Below are positions 5,876 through 11,774 of a DNA stretch of 24,286 nucleotides, piece after piece. How positions within the stretch are numbered: the stretch's first letter is position 1; every line of letters begins with the position of its first letter. The stretch comes from a virus: positions 1 through 24,286 of IMG/VR virus record IMGVR_UViG_3300038701_002089; one strand, 5' to 3'. The notes below the pieces were generated by a model, which searched no databases, was not told the DNA's origin, and worked only from the letters and a program-made list of their open reading frames with translations. Both the position numbers and the translations under genes were made by a program.

Positions 5876-5895
5876 CCCCCGGACTTGTCCGGGGG
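5876..5895 (-). terminator. Intrinsic terminator-like hairpin
   Basis: A perfect inverted repeat, CCCCCGGAC-TT-GTCCGGGGG, of 9 bp. On the minus strand it is followed by TTTACTTTTG, an interrupted T tract. It lies just past the stop of the gene at 5902-6159 and should end the unit that starts at promoter D. The T tract is imperfect, so efficiency is uncertain. Confidence 0.75.
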
Positions 5896-5901
5896 CCTTA
5901 T

Positions 5902-6159
5902 TCAATAGATTTCTTCAAAACCTATCGTGTCTATTGTCTTTCCTTCAGAGCTCATGACGTAAATGCCGTTCAGCTCGCTGTCATTAGAAATTTCAAACGT
6001 TGCGTGGACGTCTCTATCGTCCGGACGTTTAAATTTAATTTCCATGGATAAGTGTGGTGGCTCTTTTCCTTTAGAGCTAGTTTTATGCGTTGTGACAACA
6101 TACTGCTCGCAAGGAATAACCATCTGCCTATCGCAGTACATAAATTTTAAATACATCAT
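5902..6159 (-). CDS. Small hypothetical protein (85 aa)
   Basis: The protein starts MMYLKFMYCDRQMVIPCEQY. Tandem ATG codons at 6159/6156 follow GGAAGATAGAG. The sequence is beta-rich with evenly spaced strands (VIPCEQYVVTTHK, LSMEIKFKR, VHATFEISND, GIYVMSSEGK), which suggests a small beta-sandwich or barrel. It is the last gene before the terminator at 5876-5895. No family is recognised. Confidence 0.72.
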   Translation of the reverse strand: MMYLKFMYCDRQMVIPCEQYVVTTHKTSSKGKEPPHLSMEIKFKRPDDRDVHATFEISNDSELNGIYVMSSEGKTIDTIGFEEIY

Positions 6160-6190
6160 CTCTATCTTCCTTTCTGTCTATCTAGGTACA

Positions 6191-6219
6191 AGCTCCCCAC
6201 ACATTGAGCGCGGGGAGCT
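6191..6219 (-). terminator. Hairpin between genes, possible weak terminator or processing site
   Basis: AGCTCCCC at 6191-6198 pairs with GGGGAGCT at 6212-6219 around a 13-nt loop. It lies in the 98-bp gap after the gene ending at 6258. There is no T tract after it on the minus strand, so it may be an RNase or attenuation structure rather than a terminator. Confidence 0.45.
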
Positions 6220-6257
6220 GATGAGATTCTCTAGTTGTGTAGTCTATCCACCATGCG

Positions 6258-6731
6258 TCATAGGCTTCTCCTCGCTTTAAGTTTTGCTTTGCGTTCTGCC
6301 TTAAGTAGCTTGTTCATCCACTTTCGACATTTTTTAAGTCGTCTTAAGTTTTGTTTGACTTCCTCTCTATCGATTCCGTAGTGAGGGTCATAAAGTTTTT
6401 CCATTTCGTTGGAGGCTCTATTGATTTCTACATAGACATCCTCAATGGCGTACTTCAAAGGCCTTTGGTACCCAAATCCGCTGTAGTTGCCAGACTTCTT
6501 ATAAGATTCAGTATGTAACATGCGTCCGGCACAATCGTAAAACGGTCCATCGTGTTTCTCGGGGTTCTTTATCAGATCGCCAGCTGAATCATATATTGCA
6601 ATTCTAACATTGCTGAACCGTTCTATTTTACCGTTAGCGTGGAGTTGTGGGTATTCCTTTTTGGCGTACACACCGCGCTTTATGTTGTCCTCTAGTTCTT
6701 CGGTATAGGCGTCTAATGCGCTAATAGGCAT
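6258..6731 (-). CDS. Hypothetical basic helical protein (157 aa)
   Basis: The start is the ATG at 6731 (MPISALDAYTEELEDNIKRG), preceded by AAGGACAAGTTAT and 16 nt after the upstream stop. The 60-residue in-frame extension to 6911 is a shadow of the nuclease gene and is excluded. The C-terminal 45 residues are strongly basic and helical (LRRLKKCRKWMNKLLKAERK, then AKLKARRSL), consistent with nucleic acid binding. The middle has Gly/Tyr-rich turns (YKKSGNYSGFGYQRP). No family is recognised. Confidence 0.7.
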   Translation of the reverse strand: MPISALDAYTEELEDNIKRGVYAKKEYPQLHANGKIERFSNVRIAIYDSAGDLIKNPEKHDGPFYDCAGRMLHTESYKKSGNYSGFGYQRPLKYAIEDVYVEINRASNEMEKLYDPHYGIDREEVKQNLRRLKKCRKWMNKLLKAERKAKLKARRSL

Positions 6732-6747
6732 ATAACTTGTCCTTATA

Positions 6748-7281
6748 TTAAGTTTTGCCACCCTGCCAAGAGCTATGCGGGCTTGGGTGATACGTTTCGA
6801 ACCCGAATTTCTTTTGCATCTTGCGAAGGCCGCTGTACAGCATTCGCGTTTCTTGGCGTTTATTTCCGACGAAGGGCTTGTCCCCACCCCAATAGTTACC
6901 CCTTGGGCCACCGTATATTTTACCTAATCGCTTCCCGTTGCATTCTATAAGTCCCCATCCAGCTCTCAGTTCGGAGGGGAGTATGAGTCCAGCCGGGGCC
7001 AAATAGAATTTCCAGTCACCCATAGACATAGCGCAGTCTTTACGAAAAGGCTTTTTCTTGTCGGCTAAAAAGTCGGATCGGGTAGCTTTGCACTCTATTA
7101 GTATAGAGCAATCGCTCCGCCACCCGATCGCGTCTGGCATTTCACCATAGCGTGATTGAAAGTACAGTTTCTCGGTTAACACCGCACCACAATTGATTTT
7201 ACGCAAAAAGCGAATTGCCAGGGGGATAAGTTCTCCGTGGGTGATCGACCCTGACACAGATTTAAAAGTACATTTCTTCAT
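6748..7281 (-). CDS. PD-(D/E)xK nuclease-like protein, MmcB/phage ECK family (177 aa)
   Basis: The endonuclease-fold core is visible as MPDAIGW with Asp50, then SILIECKATRSDFLADKKKP with Glu63-x-Lys65. The D-x(12)-ExK spacing, followed by the conserved (T/S)RSDFLxDKK helix, matches MmcB-like (DUF1052) and related phage proteins thought to act in DNA repair or recombination. The next conserved block, GDWKFYLAPAGLI, is also typical. The ATG at 7281 follows GGGGAGCAAT; the TTG at 7293 is rejected. It starts 21 nt downstream of the tRNA-like element, in the same unit. Nuclease activity is inferred from fold motifs. Confidence 0.8.
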   Translation of the reverse strand: MKKCTFKSVSGSITHGELIPLAIRFLRKINCGAVLTEKLYFQSRYGEMPDAIGWRSDCSILIECKATRSDFLADKKKPFRKDCAMSMGDWKFYLAPAGLILPSELRAGWGLIECNGKRLGKIYGGPRGNYWGGDKPFVGNKRQETRMLYSGLRKMQKKFGFETYHPSPHSSWQGGKT

Positions 7282-7302
7282 ATTGCTCCCCAATGTTATA
7301 GC

Positions 7303-7442
7303 ACTCGGAGGTGGGACTTGAACCCACAGTCTTTATTTACATTTACTCGTGTTTCGAACCACTTTCAAAAACCCCGCCCTTTTCTAAGGCCATTTACCTC
7401 AACCATAGCGAGGAGGCGGTTTACCAATTAACCTACTCCGAA
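7303..7442 (-). tRNA. Enlarged tRNA-like element with interrupted anticodon/variable region
   Basis: The 5' part has an acceptor strand TTCGGAG (7442-7436), TA, and a D arm GGTT-AATTGGTA-AACC. The 3' part has a perfect T arm GTGGG-TTCAAGT-CCCAC and the matching acceptor strand CTCCGAG (7310-7304). The outer 7-bp stem therefore closes, with one U-G pair. Between D and T arms lie about 86 nt instead of the usual 21-27. CCTC/GAGG pairs around a 12-nt loop next to the D arm. A second candidate arm, GCCT-TAGAAAA-GGGC, has a 7-nt loop with GAA where an anticodon would sit, but lacks U33. There is no encoded CCA. It could be a tRNA with an insertion, a decaying tRNA, or a tRNA mimic. It is too small for a group I intron. 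Confidence 0.55.
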
Positions 7443-7446
7443 TTCT

Positions 7447-7523
7447 TGGTGCACGCCGAGGGACTTGAACCCCCAACCAGACCGTTATGAGCGGTCAGCT
7501 CTAACCGATTGAGCTAGACGTGC
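7447..7523 (-). tRNA. tRNA with CAT anticodon (Met elongator or Ile-CAT)
   Basis: The cloverleaf is complete: acceptor GCACGTC/GGCGTGC, D arm GCTC/GAGC, anticodon arm GACCG-CTCATAA-CGGTC, variable TGGTT, T arm GGGGG-TTCAAGT-CCCTC, discriminator A and an encoded CCA. The anticodon is CAT. It is not an initiator, as it lacks the three G-C pairs and the 1-72 mismatch. The TGGTT/TTCAAGTCC segment resembles tRNA-Ile(CAT), which needs lysidine modification, more than elongator Met, but I cannot decide. The preceding coding frame ends on its first base. Confidence 0.93.
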
Positions 7524-7753
7524 TAAACTGTTTCGTGCCAGACGATTTCTACTTTGCCATACACAAGCTCAGTGATAATTTCTCCTGCCTCGTTTAATTG
7601 AAGGCTTCCGTTGGTATCACGCTTGTATCTTCTTACAAACTGTTTTTTACCACCCGCGCCATCTTCAATCTCGGTACACTCAAATTGGCGTTCTCCGTCC
7701 AAGTGAATCTCTTTGATCCCGTGAGCAATATTAGACCCCGCTGTAACATGCAT
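7523..7753 (-). CDS. Small hypothetical protein between tRNAs (76 aa)
   Basis: The frame runs from the ATG at 7753 (CGGAGAAGCTAT upstream) to a TAG whose last base is the first base of the next tRNA. It starts MHVTAGSNIAHGIKEIHLDG. The chain is beta-rich with a basic KKQFVRRYKR patch and an acidic C-terminal third. The tight packing between two tRNA genes argues that it is real and co-transcribed. No family is recognised. Confidence 0.68.
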   Translation of the reverse strand: MHVTAGSNIAHGIKEIHLDGERQFECTEIEDGAGGKKQFVRRYKRDTNGSLQLNEAGEIITELVYGKVEIVWHETV

Positions 7754-7769
7754 ATAGCTTCTCCGTTTC

Positions 7770-7846
7770 TGGTCCTCTCGCCAGGACTCAAACCTGGAAC
7801 CTGCGGTTTAGAAGACCGCTGCTCTATTCAGTTGAGCTACGAGAGG
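7770..7846 (-). tRNA. tRNA-Arg (TCT)
   Basis: The cloverleaf is complete: acceptor CCTCTCG/CGAGAGG (7 bp), D arm GCTC/GAGC, anticodon arm GCGGT-CTTCTAA-ACCGC giving anticodon TCT, variable AGGTT, T arm CCAGG-TTTGAGT-CCTGG, discriminator A and an encoded CCA. It reads AGA (and AGG by wobble), codons that are common in this window. Its first 10 bases overlap the 3' end of the coding frame at 7837-8055. Confidence 0.95.
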
Positions 7847-8055
7847 AGTTGGCTCGTAAAAAATCTCTCGCGCGATATCTCTCTGGCTTCTATAATACCT
7901 TTGTCTGTGAGCCGGCAAGTTGTTTTGTCAATATGCCCACTATTCCCGAGGAACTCTATCGCCGCTGACAAGGCCGCCCCTTGGGTCATATCGATGCCAT
8001 CATATATGTCAGCAAGGACTTTTCTTTCAAAGCCACATAATCCAATATCCCTCAT
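7837..8055 (-). CDS. Small winged-helix-like protein overlapping tRNA-Arg (72 aa)
   Basis: The protein starts MRDIGLCGFERKVLADIYDG at the ATG 8055, in a TGATG overlap with the previous stop. The pattern GAALSAAIEFLGNSGHIDKT followed by TCRLTDKGIIEAREI resembles the end of winged-helix domains (helix, a turn at GHI, a beta hairpin, then LTDKG). A small DNA-binding role is therefore plausible but unproven. The stop TAG falls inside tRNA-Arg, so processing of the tRNA would remove the 3' end of this mRNA. Confidence 0.68.
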   Translation of the reverse strand: MRDIGLCGFERKVLADIYDGIDMTQGAALSAAIEFLGNSGHIDKTTCRLTDKGIIEAREISRERFFTSQLLS

Positions 8056-8369
8056 CAGATGTAAATCCCATAGCCGCTAAAGCAATTATCTAAAACTGCT
8101 TTCGTGAATTCATAATATAATTTTGAGATGATGTCTTCCCTATATGGTCGAACGGAGAAGGACGAAACTGGTTCGGATGAACTATATACGCTATCGCCCT
8201 TAGAGAACCGAAAATGAAATTCCTTGATATATGGGCAACCAATAACGGTAAGAACTTTTTCGTGTTTGAGGCTCTCAGCATCATATATCGGCCAGACCAT
8301 TGTAGATGCCCAGCCGTGCCCGCCGGAATCCTCTCTCGTCTTCATGTTTATGACTAGGTCAACTCGCAT
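8055..8369 (-). CDS. Hypothetical protein (104 aa)
   Basis: The start is the ATG at 8369 (MRVDLVINMKTREDSGGHGW), with AAGGGGATTACA upstream. The TTG-initiated extension to 8408 would enter the inverted repeat and is rejected. The chain is mixed alpha/beta and ends in GYGIYI. It is the first protein gene after promoter D and the structured RNA, with its ribosome binding site immediately next to the left arm of the 21-bp inverted repeat. Translation may therefore respond to that structure. No family is recognised. Confidence 0.7.
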   Translation of the reverse strand: MRVDLVINMKTREDSGGHGWASTMVWPIYDAESLKHEKVLTVIGCPYIKEFHFRFSKGDSVYSSSEPVSSFSVRPYREDIISKLYYEFTKAVLDNCFSGYGIYI

Positions 8370-8382
8370 TGTAATCCCCTTA

Positions 8383-8492
8383 ATAACATAACGGAGCGCT
8401 AGGCCCAAACTGTTGCTCTACAAAACAACAATTTTCAGTAAGAAGGAGGTTGCATGGATATAAACCATTTACCTAGCGCTCCGTTATGTTAT
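8383..8492 (-). repeat. 21-bp perfect inverted repeat with 68-nt loop
   Basis: Positions 8383-8403 and 8472-8492 are exact reverse complements over 21 bp (core CGGAGCGCTAGG/CCTAGCGCTCCG). As RNA this gives a long uninterrupted helix. The 68-nt loop contains smaller possible hairpins on the minus strand (ATGG-tttatat-CCAT and GTTG-ttttgtagag-CAAC). There is no T tract after it, so it is not a standard terminator. It directly follows the RNA fold at 8494-8626 and directly precedes the ribosome binding site of the gene at 8055-8369. I see no target-site duplication. Confidence 0.9.
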
Positions 8493-8493
8493 C

Positions 8494-8626
8494 TGGAAGG
8501 AGGTGGGGTGCCTAACCCACCGACTCTAGAATTCTATTGGGGGTAAGTGCTCAGGCAAATGGACACTTGAATTCTAGATGCTTTATTCTCGGGCTGTCCC
8601 GATGAGGCTCTTAAGCTATCCTTCCA
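8494..8626 (-). ncRNA. Candidate new structured RNA: closed multi-helix junction with kissing loops
   Basis: The minus-strand RNA forms P1 TGGAAGGA/TCCTTCCA (8626-8619 with 8501-8494), closing the domain. Inside are a small hairpin GCT-TAAG-AGC (8616-8607) and P3 TCGGG-ACAG-CCCGA (8602-8589). P4 is TCTAGAATTC plus AAGTG paired with CACTT and GAATTCTAGA (15 bp with a 10-nt one-sided bulge, 8578-8525). P5 is GGTGGG-TTAGGCAC-CCCACC (8521-8502), which abuts P1. The P5 loop TTAGGCA can pair with TGCCTGA in the P4 loop over 7 bp, including one G-U. On the other strand that pair would be A-C, which supports minus-strand transcription. Promoter D predicts a start near 8625, at the base of P1. No family is recognised. 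Confidence 0.8.
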
Positions 8627-8632
8627 AATTCT

Positions 8633-8661
8633 TTTATATATCACTCTGCGTCAGAAGTAAA
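8633..8661 (-). promoter_or_regulatory. Promoter D (phage promoter family), drives the structured RNA
   Basis: Minus strand: -35 TTTACT at 8661-8656, a 17-nt spacer and -10 TATAAA at 8638-8633, with a start expected near 8626-8625. It carries the shared block TTTACTTCTGAC. It is embedded in the 3' end of the SLOG gene, whose TGA (8643-8641) lies inside the spacer. Downstream are the structured RNA, small genes and the tRNA cluster. Confidence 0.83.
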
Positions 8662-9093
8662 GCAAAAAGGGCTGAATTTGTGATTTAAAAAATTTTGCCC
8701 CAACAAATCCCCCTCCTGAGAGTATTCGGTAAATCCTTGGTGCGCTATAGATATGCTTAGTGTTTTAACACCCTTCTTTATAGCGTTCTTTGTCATGTGG
8801 CCGGTGCCAGAGCCGCCGGGAAAGGCTATGACTAAATCAGGTTCTCCGTCCCGTAGCATCTGGTCGTTTCTAATGAACCCTGCTGCCTTACCATGTAAGG
8901 TCCATTGTGCCGGAAATACTTTCAGTTGTTTATTTCTAGCATGTGCCCAGGCTTCTGCTAGGTTGTCGGCTCCGCGCGCGCCGCCACTAATCACGGTGCC
9001 AATTCCGTACTCCTTGTCTATCTGGTCTAGGATTTGAAAGGTTGCCTGGGCGTCATCCCAATTCCTACCGCCGCAAATAATAGCTGTTATCAA
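8641..9093 (-). CDS. SLOG-domain protein, YspA/DUF2493 family (150 aa)
   Basis: The Rossmann-like SLOG signature is clear: ITAIICGGRNWDD at the N-terminus, VISGGARGADNLAEAWA at 34-50, PAQWTLHGKAAGFIRNDQML at 61-80 and LVIAFPGGSGTGHM at 87-100. SLOG proteins bind nucleotides or nucleotide derivatives; the phage members have no settled function. The start is a TTG at 9093 overlapping the previous stop (TTGA) with AAGGAG upstream. No ATG precedes the conserved ICGGR, so the non-ATG start is required. The last 20 residues are encoded over promoter D. Confidence 0.88.
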   Translation of the reverse strand: MITAIICGGRNWDDAQATFQILDQIDKEYGIGTVISGGARGADNLAEAWAHARNKQLKVFPAQWTLHGKAAGFIRNDQMLRDGEPDLVIAFPGGSGTGHMTKNAIKKGVKTLSISIAHQGFTEYSQEGDLLGQNFLNHKFSPFCFTSDAE

Positions 9094-11396
9094 AATGGTA
9101 TATCTCCTTGAACTTCAGCTTCTAAATCGTCCCACTCAAACGGGCCACCCATAGTCTTATCGAAGTGGTCACGGCACTCCTGCAGGTCTGCTATCATATA
9201 GTAGGGGCGCTTGCTGTTACCCTTCTGTATGCGTTTCCTGCCAAGCCCAGGGATAACATCGTTTAAGAATTTACCGAGCTCAGGTCGGCTCTTGTTATAG
9301 TGCTGCCCCTGCTCTCGCATCTCCATTATGTAGGATTTCCAAATGTGCTCGGTTTCTATTTCTGGTATCCACCCGTCTTCAGGGTTTATAATGTAGCCAC
9401 GCTCCAGCCGGGAATACCACCACTGGGCACAGCTGTCCATGCTTCTTAATCTCTGGTCGATTAGAGCTTCCGTTATGGGAACAGTTCTAACGTTAAATCC
9501 AGATAGATCAATATCAAGAAGATAGCGAAGCAAATTTTCTCTGCCACCGTTGGACATATCATCGCGTATCTTAGCAAAATACTTGGCATCTTGAATCTTT
9601 TCATCACTTACATTAAGGACCATAAATCTTCTTGACTCCGGTCCGGCGGGAACAACCCATTCTGAGTTAGAAGACATTATGAGGTGGAGATAATTTGGCT
9701 CCATCATAATGTCCACGCCTTTAGGTTCAATTGGCATTGTGGCTTCTGTGATAAGCATTTTTAAAGTAGCTTCGTGCTTCTTATCGCCGGCAAAGAACGC
9801 TTCGTTGGCGTGTACTAAAACCTTATCCCTTAAATGTGAGTTGAAGTTACCTAAAAACTGCTGACTTGAAGAGCTTTCAAAGAAATGTTCGCGGAATAGC
9901 GAGGCTATTGCATTAACGAAAGTGTTTTTCCCGGTTCCCTCCTTACCTTTAAGGACTATGGCAGTTTCCGACTGTGTAGCGGGCGTCTGTACCATGCGAG
10001 CCACCCATTTAATTAGATATTCATAGTGTTCCTCGTTGCCGGAACAAATAACGTTCTCTATGTGGGCTAGAAGTGACTCGTGCTTATCCCCCGGCAAAGC
10101 CGCGCAGGAAAACCCGCGCCATAAATTATAGTGGTCCTCGGGAGCATCTCCGCTAGGATCAAAGACTAATCCTCTGTACGATCTCCGGTGTTTATGTTCC
10201 ACCCACCACTTGCCAAGCTTTTTGGTTAGAGGCATGCCTTCCTTTGTTTCCCCGACGACTACAAACTTGTTGCTGTAGTATTTTTCAAACGAGCCAGGGT
10301 CCATAAAGGACAGCTCCCGGCGGCCCGCCCTATATTTTTCTTCCACGACTTTCACCTTGCCACCTACGAACGTAACAAAATGTTCATCGTTAAAGCCTGG
10401 CAAATCCTCGTGGATTGCGTTCTCCTTGGCCCGCTGTATTTGCCTCACCGCATACCCTTGGGGGTTTTTCTGATCTAATACGTGCCCAGAGATAAGGAAG
10501 TCCGGGTCCAAGATAACTGCTGCGATAACGTCGTCCGGTATCTCGCACCGTACCAGTTCACAGACGACGTACCAAAACGCTTCTGACCTAGAAGGGTATC
10601 TGTCCGGCCTATCGGGGTCTAGACCTTGCACGATAAGCATTTTGACTTCACCTGGGACGTCTCCAAACTGATCCAGGTCATCGGGTTCGTTAAGTCTAGG
10701 CAAATTGCCCGAGAGTTTAACCTCAGGACGTCCAACGTCTCCTCGTTCTCCGCCATCGATCATAGGAGACTGCGTGAAAGTGTCTAGGGAATAGCATAAG
10801 TCCTCTTTATAGATAACTTTAGACAGAGCTTCTTTTCGACCTAGGCTTCTCTTCTTTTTATTTGGCACATTAATCGTACCCGGCAGCCTCATAATCCTGT
10901 CGACGTTGTGGCAGTGATCGCCCCCTAAGTCGGCTTCTATTTGTTTATTGTATCTTTCAAATTCGGACCACCCTTCGTCGTCTGCTTTTACAGGCTGGTC
11001 TAATTTCCAAAAGGCTTGGTAGCCCCCGCCGCTATCTATAACCAGGCTAGGCTTAGGAGCAAAATCCTTAATACGTTTTAGAATTCTTTTACGTTCGGCT
11101 TCAAACAGCTCGGCGTCAGCAGAAGGGTCCACATCTACGTGTAGCCAATGAGCTGTAGCTATGCTTTCTTTAGTAGCCTTCTTCTGGAGTATTTGGTCGC
11201 CAGAACTATTCACTTGGAAATAGACGTTCTCTATACCGGAACGGCTCTCTATCCACTTCGTCAATAAGTCTTTCTGCGAAGACTTAAAAGTGCTAGTGGT
11301 AATCTTGCCTCCTGGAACGATAGCCGACAGCACCCAAGGGCCACCGGGTCTGAACCATTCAAGAAACTCTATTGATTTTTGTATTTGTGGCTTCAT
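9090..11396 (-). CDS. Primase-helicase fusion (PrimPol-like plus D5/SF3-type helicase, 768 aa)
   Basis: The N-terminal part has archaeo-eukaryotic primase motifs: HVDVD at 86-90 (metal ligands), DSGGGYQAFW at 121-130 and DRIMRLPGTIN at 166-176. The C-terminal part has a superfamily 3/D5-like ATPase: Walker A GKEGTGKN at 484-491, a Walker B-like VLVHANEAFF near 526-535, a sensor-like LIMSSNSEW near 572-580 and a following SRR. It would lay primers and unwind DNA at the phage fork together with the family A polymerase in the same operon. The ATG at 11396 has only a weak ribosome binding site. No helix-turn-helix is seen at the C-terminus. Confidence 0.93.
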   Translation of the reverse strand: MKPQIQKSIEFLEWFRPGGPWVLSAIVPGGKITTSTFKSSQKDLLTKWIESRSGIENVYFQVNSSGDQILQKKATKESIATAHWLHVDVDPSADAELFEAERKRILKRIKDFAPKPSLVIDSGGGYQAFWKLDQPVKADDEGWSEFERYNKQIEADLGGDHCHNVDRIMRLPGTINVPNKKKRSLGRKEALSKVIYKEDLCYSLDTFTQSPMIDGGERGDVGRPEVKLSGNLPRLNEPDDLDQFGDVPGEVKMLIVQGLDPDRPDRYPSRSEAFWYVVCELVRCEIPDDVIAAVILDPDFLISGHVLDQKNPQGYAVRQIQRAKENAIHEDLPGFNDEHFVTFVGGKVKVVEEKYRAGRRELSFMDPGSFEKYYSNKFVVVGETKEGMPLTKKLGKWWVEHKHRRSYRGLVFDPSGDAPEDHYNLWRGFSCAALPGDKHESLLAHIENVICSGNEEHYEYLIKWVARMVQTPATQSETAIVLKGKEGTGKNTFVNAIASLFREHFFESSSSQQFLGNFNSHLRDKVLVHANEAFFAGDKKHEATLKMLITEATMPIEPKGVDIMMEPNYLHLIMSSNSEWVVPAGPESRRFMVLNVSDEKIQDAKYFAKIRDDMSNGGRENLLRYLLDIDLSGFNVRTVPITEALIDQRLRSMDSCAQWWYSRLERGYIINPEDGWIPEIETEHIWKSYIMEMREQGQHYNKSRPELGKFLNDVIPGLGRKRIQKGNSKRPYYMIADLQECRDHFDKTMGGPFEWDDLEAEVQGDIPF

Positions 11397-11411
11397 CCCA
11401 GGAGCTTAGCC

Positions 11412-11774
11412 TTAGCATTCCCAGAACCAAATGAGTTCGTCGCAGTCAACATAGCCATTTTCCATCTTGTTCACCCACAGCCTCGACTTTTTAAGCTCTT
11501 TGGCCACTTGTTCTTGTGTCATTTTGGCACGCTTTCTATATATGAGGCACCGCTCGCTGGGTTGTACGCCTTCTTCTAGTACGAGAGAAGCGGAGGAGGA
11601 ATAATCTTCCTTTAGTTTATCCCGCTCTAATTCTGAGTACATGTGTCGGCTAATATGTAGACCAGCTGCCATTTCTGACTGTGTCAGCAACAGGCGCTTT
11701 CTCAATAAGAGGTACGCTTCACCTTGCGTCAAATAGTCCTCTTTGCCGTTCAAATCTATCTTCGTGTAAAACAC
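11412..11774 (-). CDS. Tandem helix-turn-helix (XRE-type) regulator (120 aa)
   Basis: Two XRE-like HTH units occur in one chain: LLRKRLLLTQSEMAAGLHIS followed by RHMYSELERDK (about 23-53), and IYRKRAKMTQEQVAKELKKS followed by RLWVNKMENGYV (about 78-109). Each has the R-K/R-LTQ-E-A-x(3)-S-x(3)-ELE/KMENG layout. A covalent two-headed DNA binder would recognise two half sites without dimerising. The start is a GTG at 11774 with AAAGGAGTTAAAGA upstream, and no ATG exists before the first HTH. It overlaps the nuclease gene by 56 bp. Operator sites were not identified. Confidence 0.82.
   Translation of the reverse strand: MFYTKIDLNGKEDYLTQGEAYLLLRKRLLLTQSEMAAGLHISRHMYSELERDKLKEDYSSSASLVLEEGVQPSERCLIYRKRAKMTQEQVAKELKKSRLWVNKMENGYVDCDELIWFWEC

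Noticed and set aside
6732-6911. N-terminal extension of the gene at 6258-6731
   Set aside because: It lies over the nuclease gene in another frame; a good ribosome binding site precedes the internal ATG at 6731.
7303-7442. Group I intron within the tRNA-like element
   Set aside because: About 60 extra nucleotides cannot hold the intron core, and no P/Q/R/S-like segments are visible.
7598-8080. 160-residue plus-strand frame
   Set aside because: It runs through tRNA-Arg on the opposite strand and through two minus-strand genes.
8454-8546. 30-residue plus-strand frame with AAGGAGG before its ATG
   Set aside because: It lies antisense to the structured RNA and the inverted repeat. The AAGGAGG is part of the loop, and no plus-strand promoter is visible.
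8383-8626. GOLLD, ROOL, RNase P, tmRNA, cobalamin riboswitch or group I intron
   Set aside because: The region is too short for GOLLD or ROOL. It has none of the conserved cores I know for RNase P, tmRNA, B12 box or group I introns, despite the B12-dependent reductase elsewhere.
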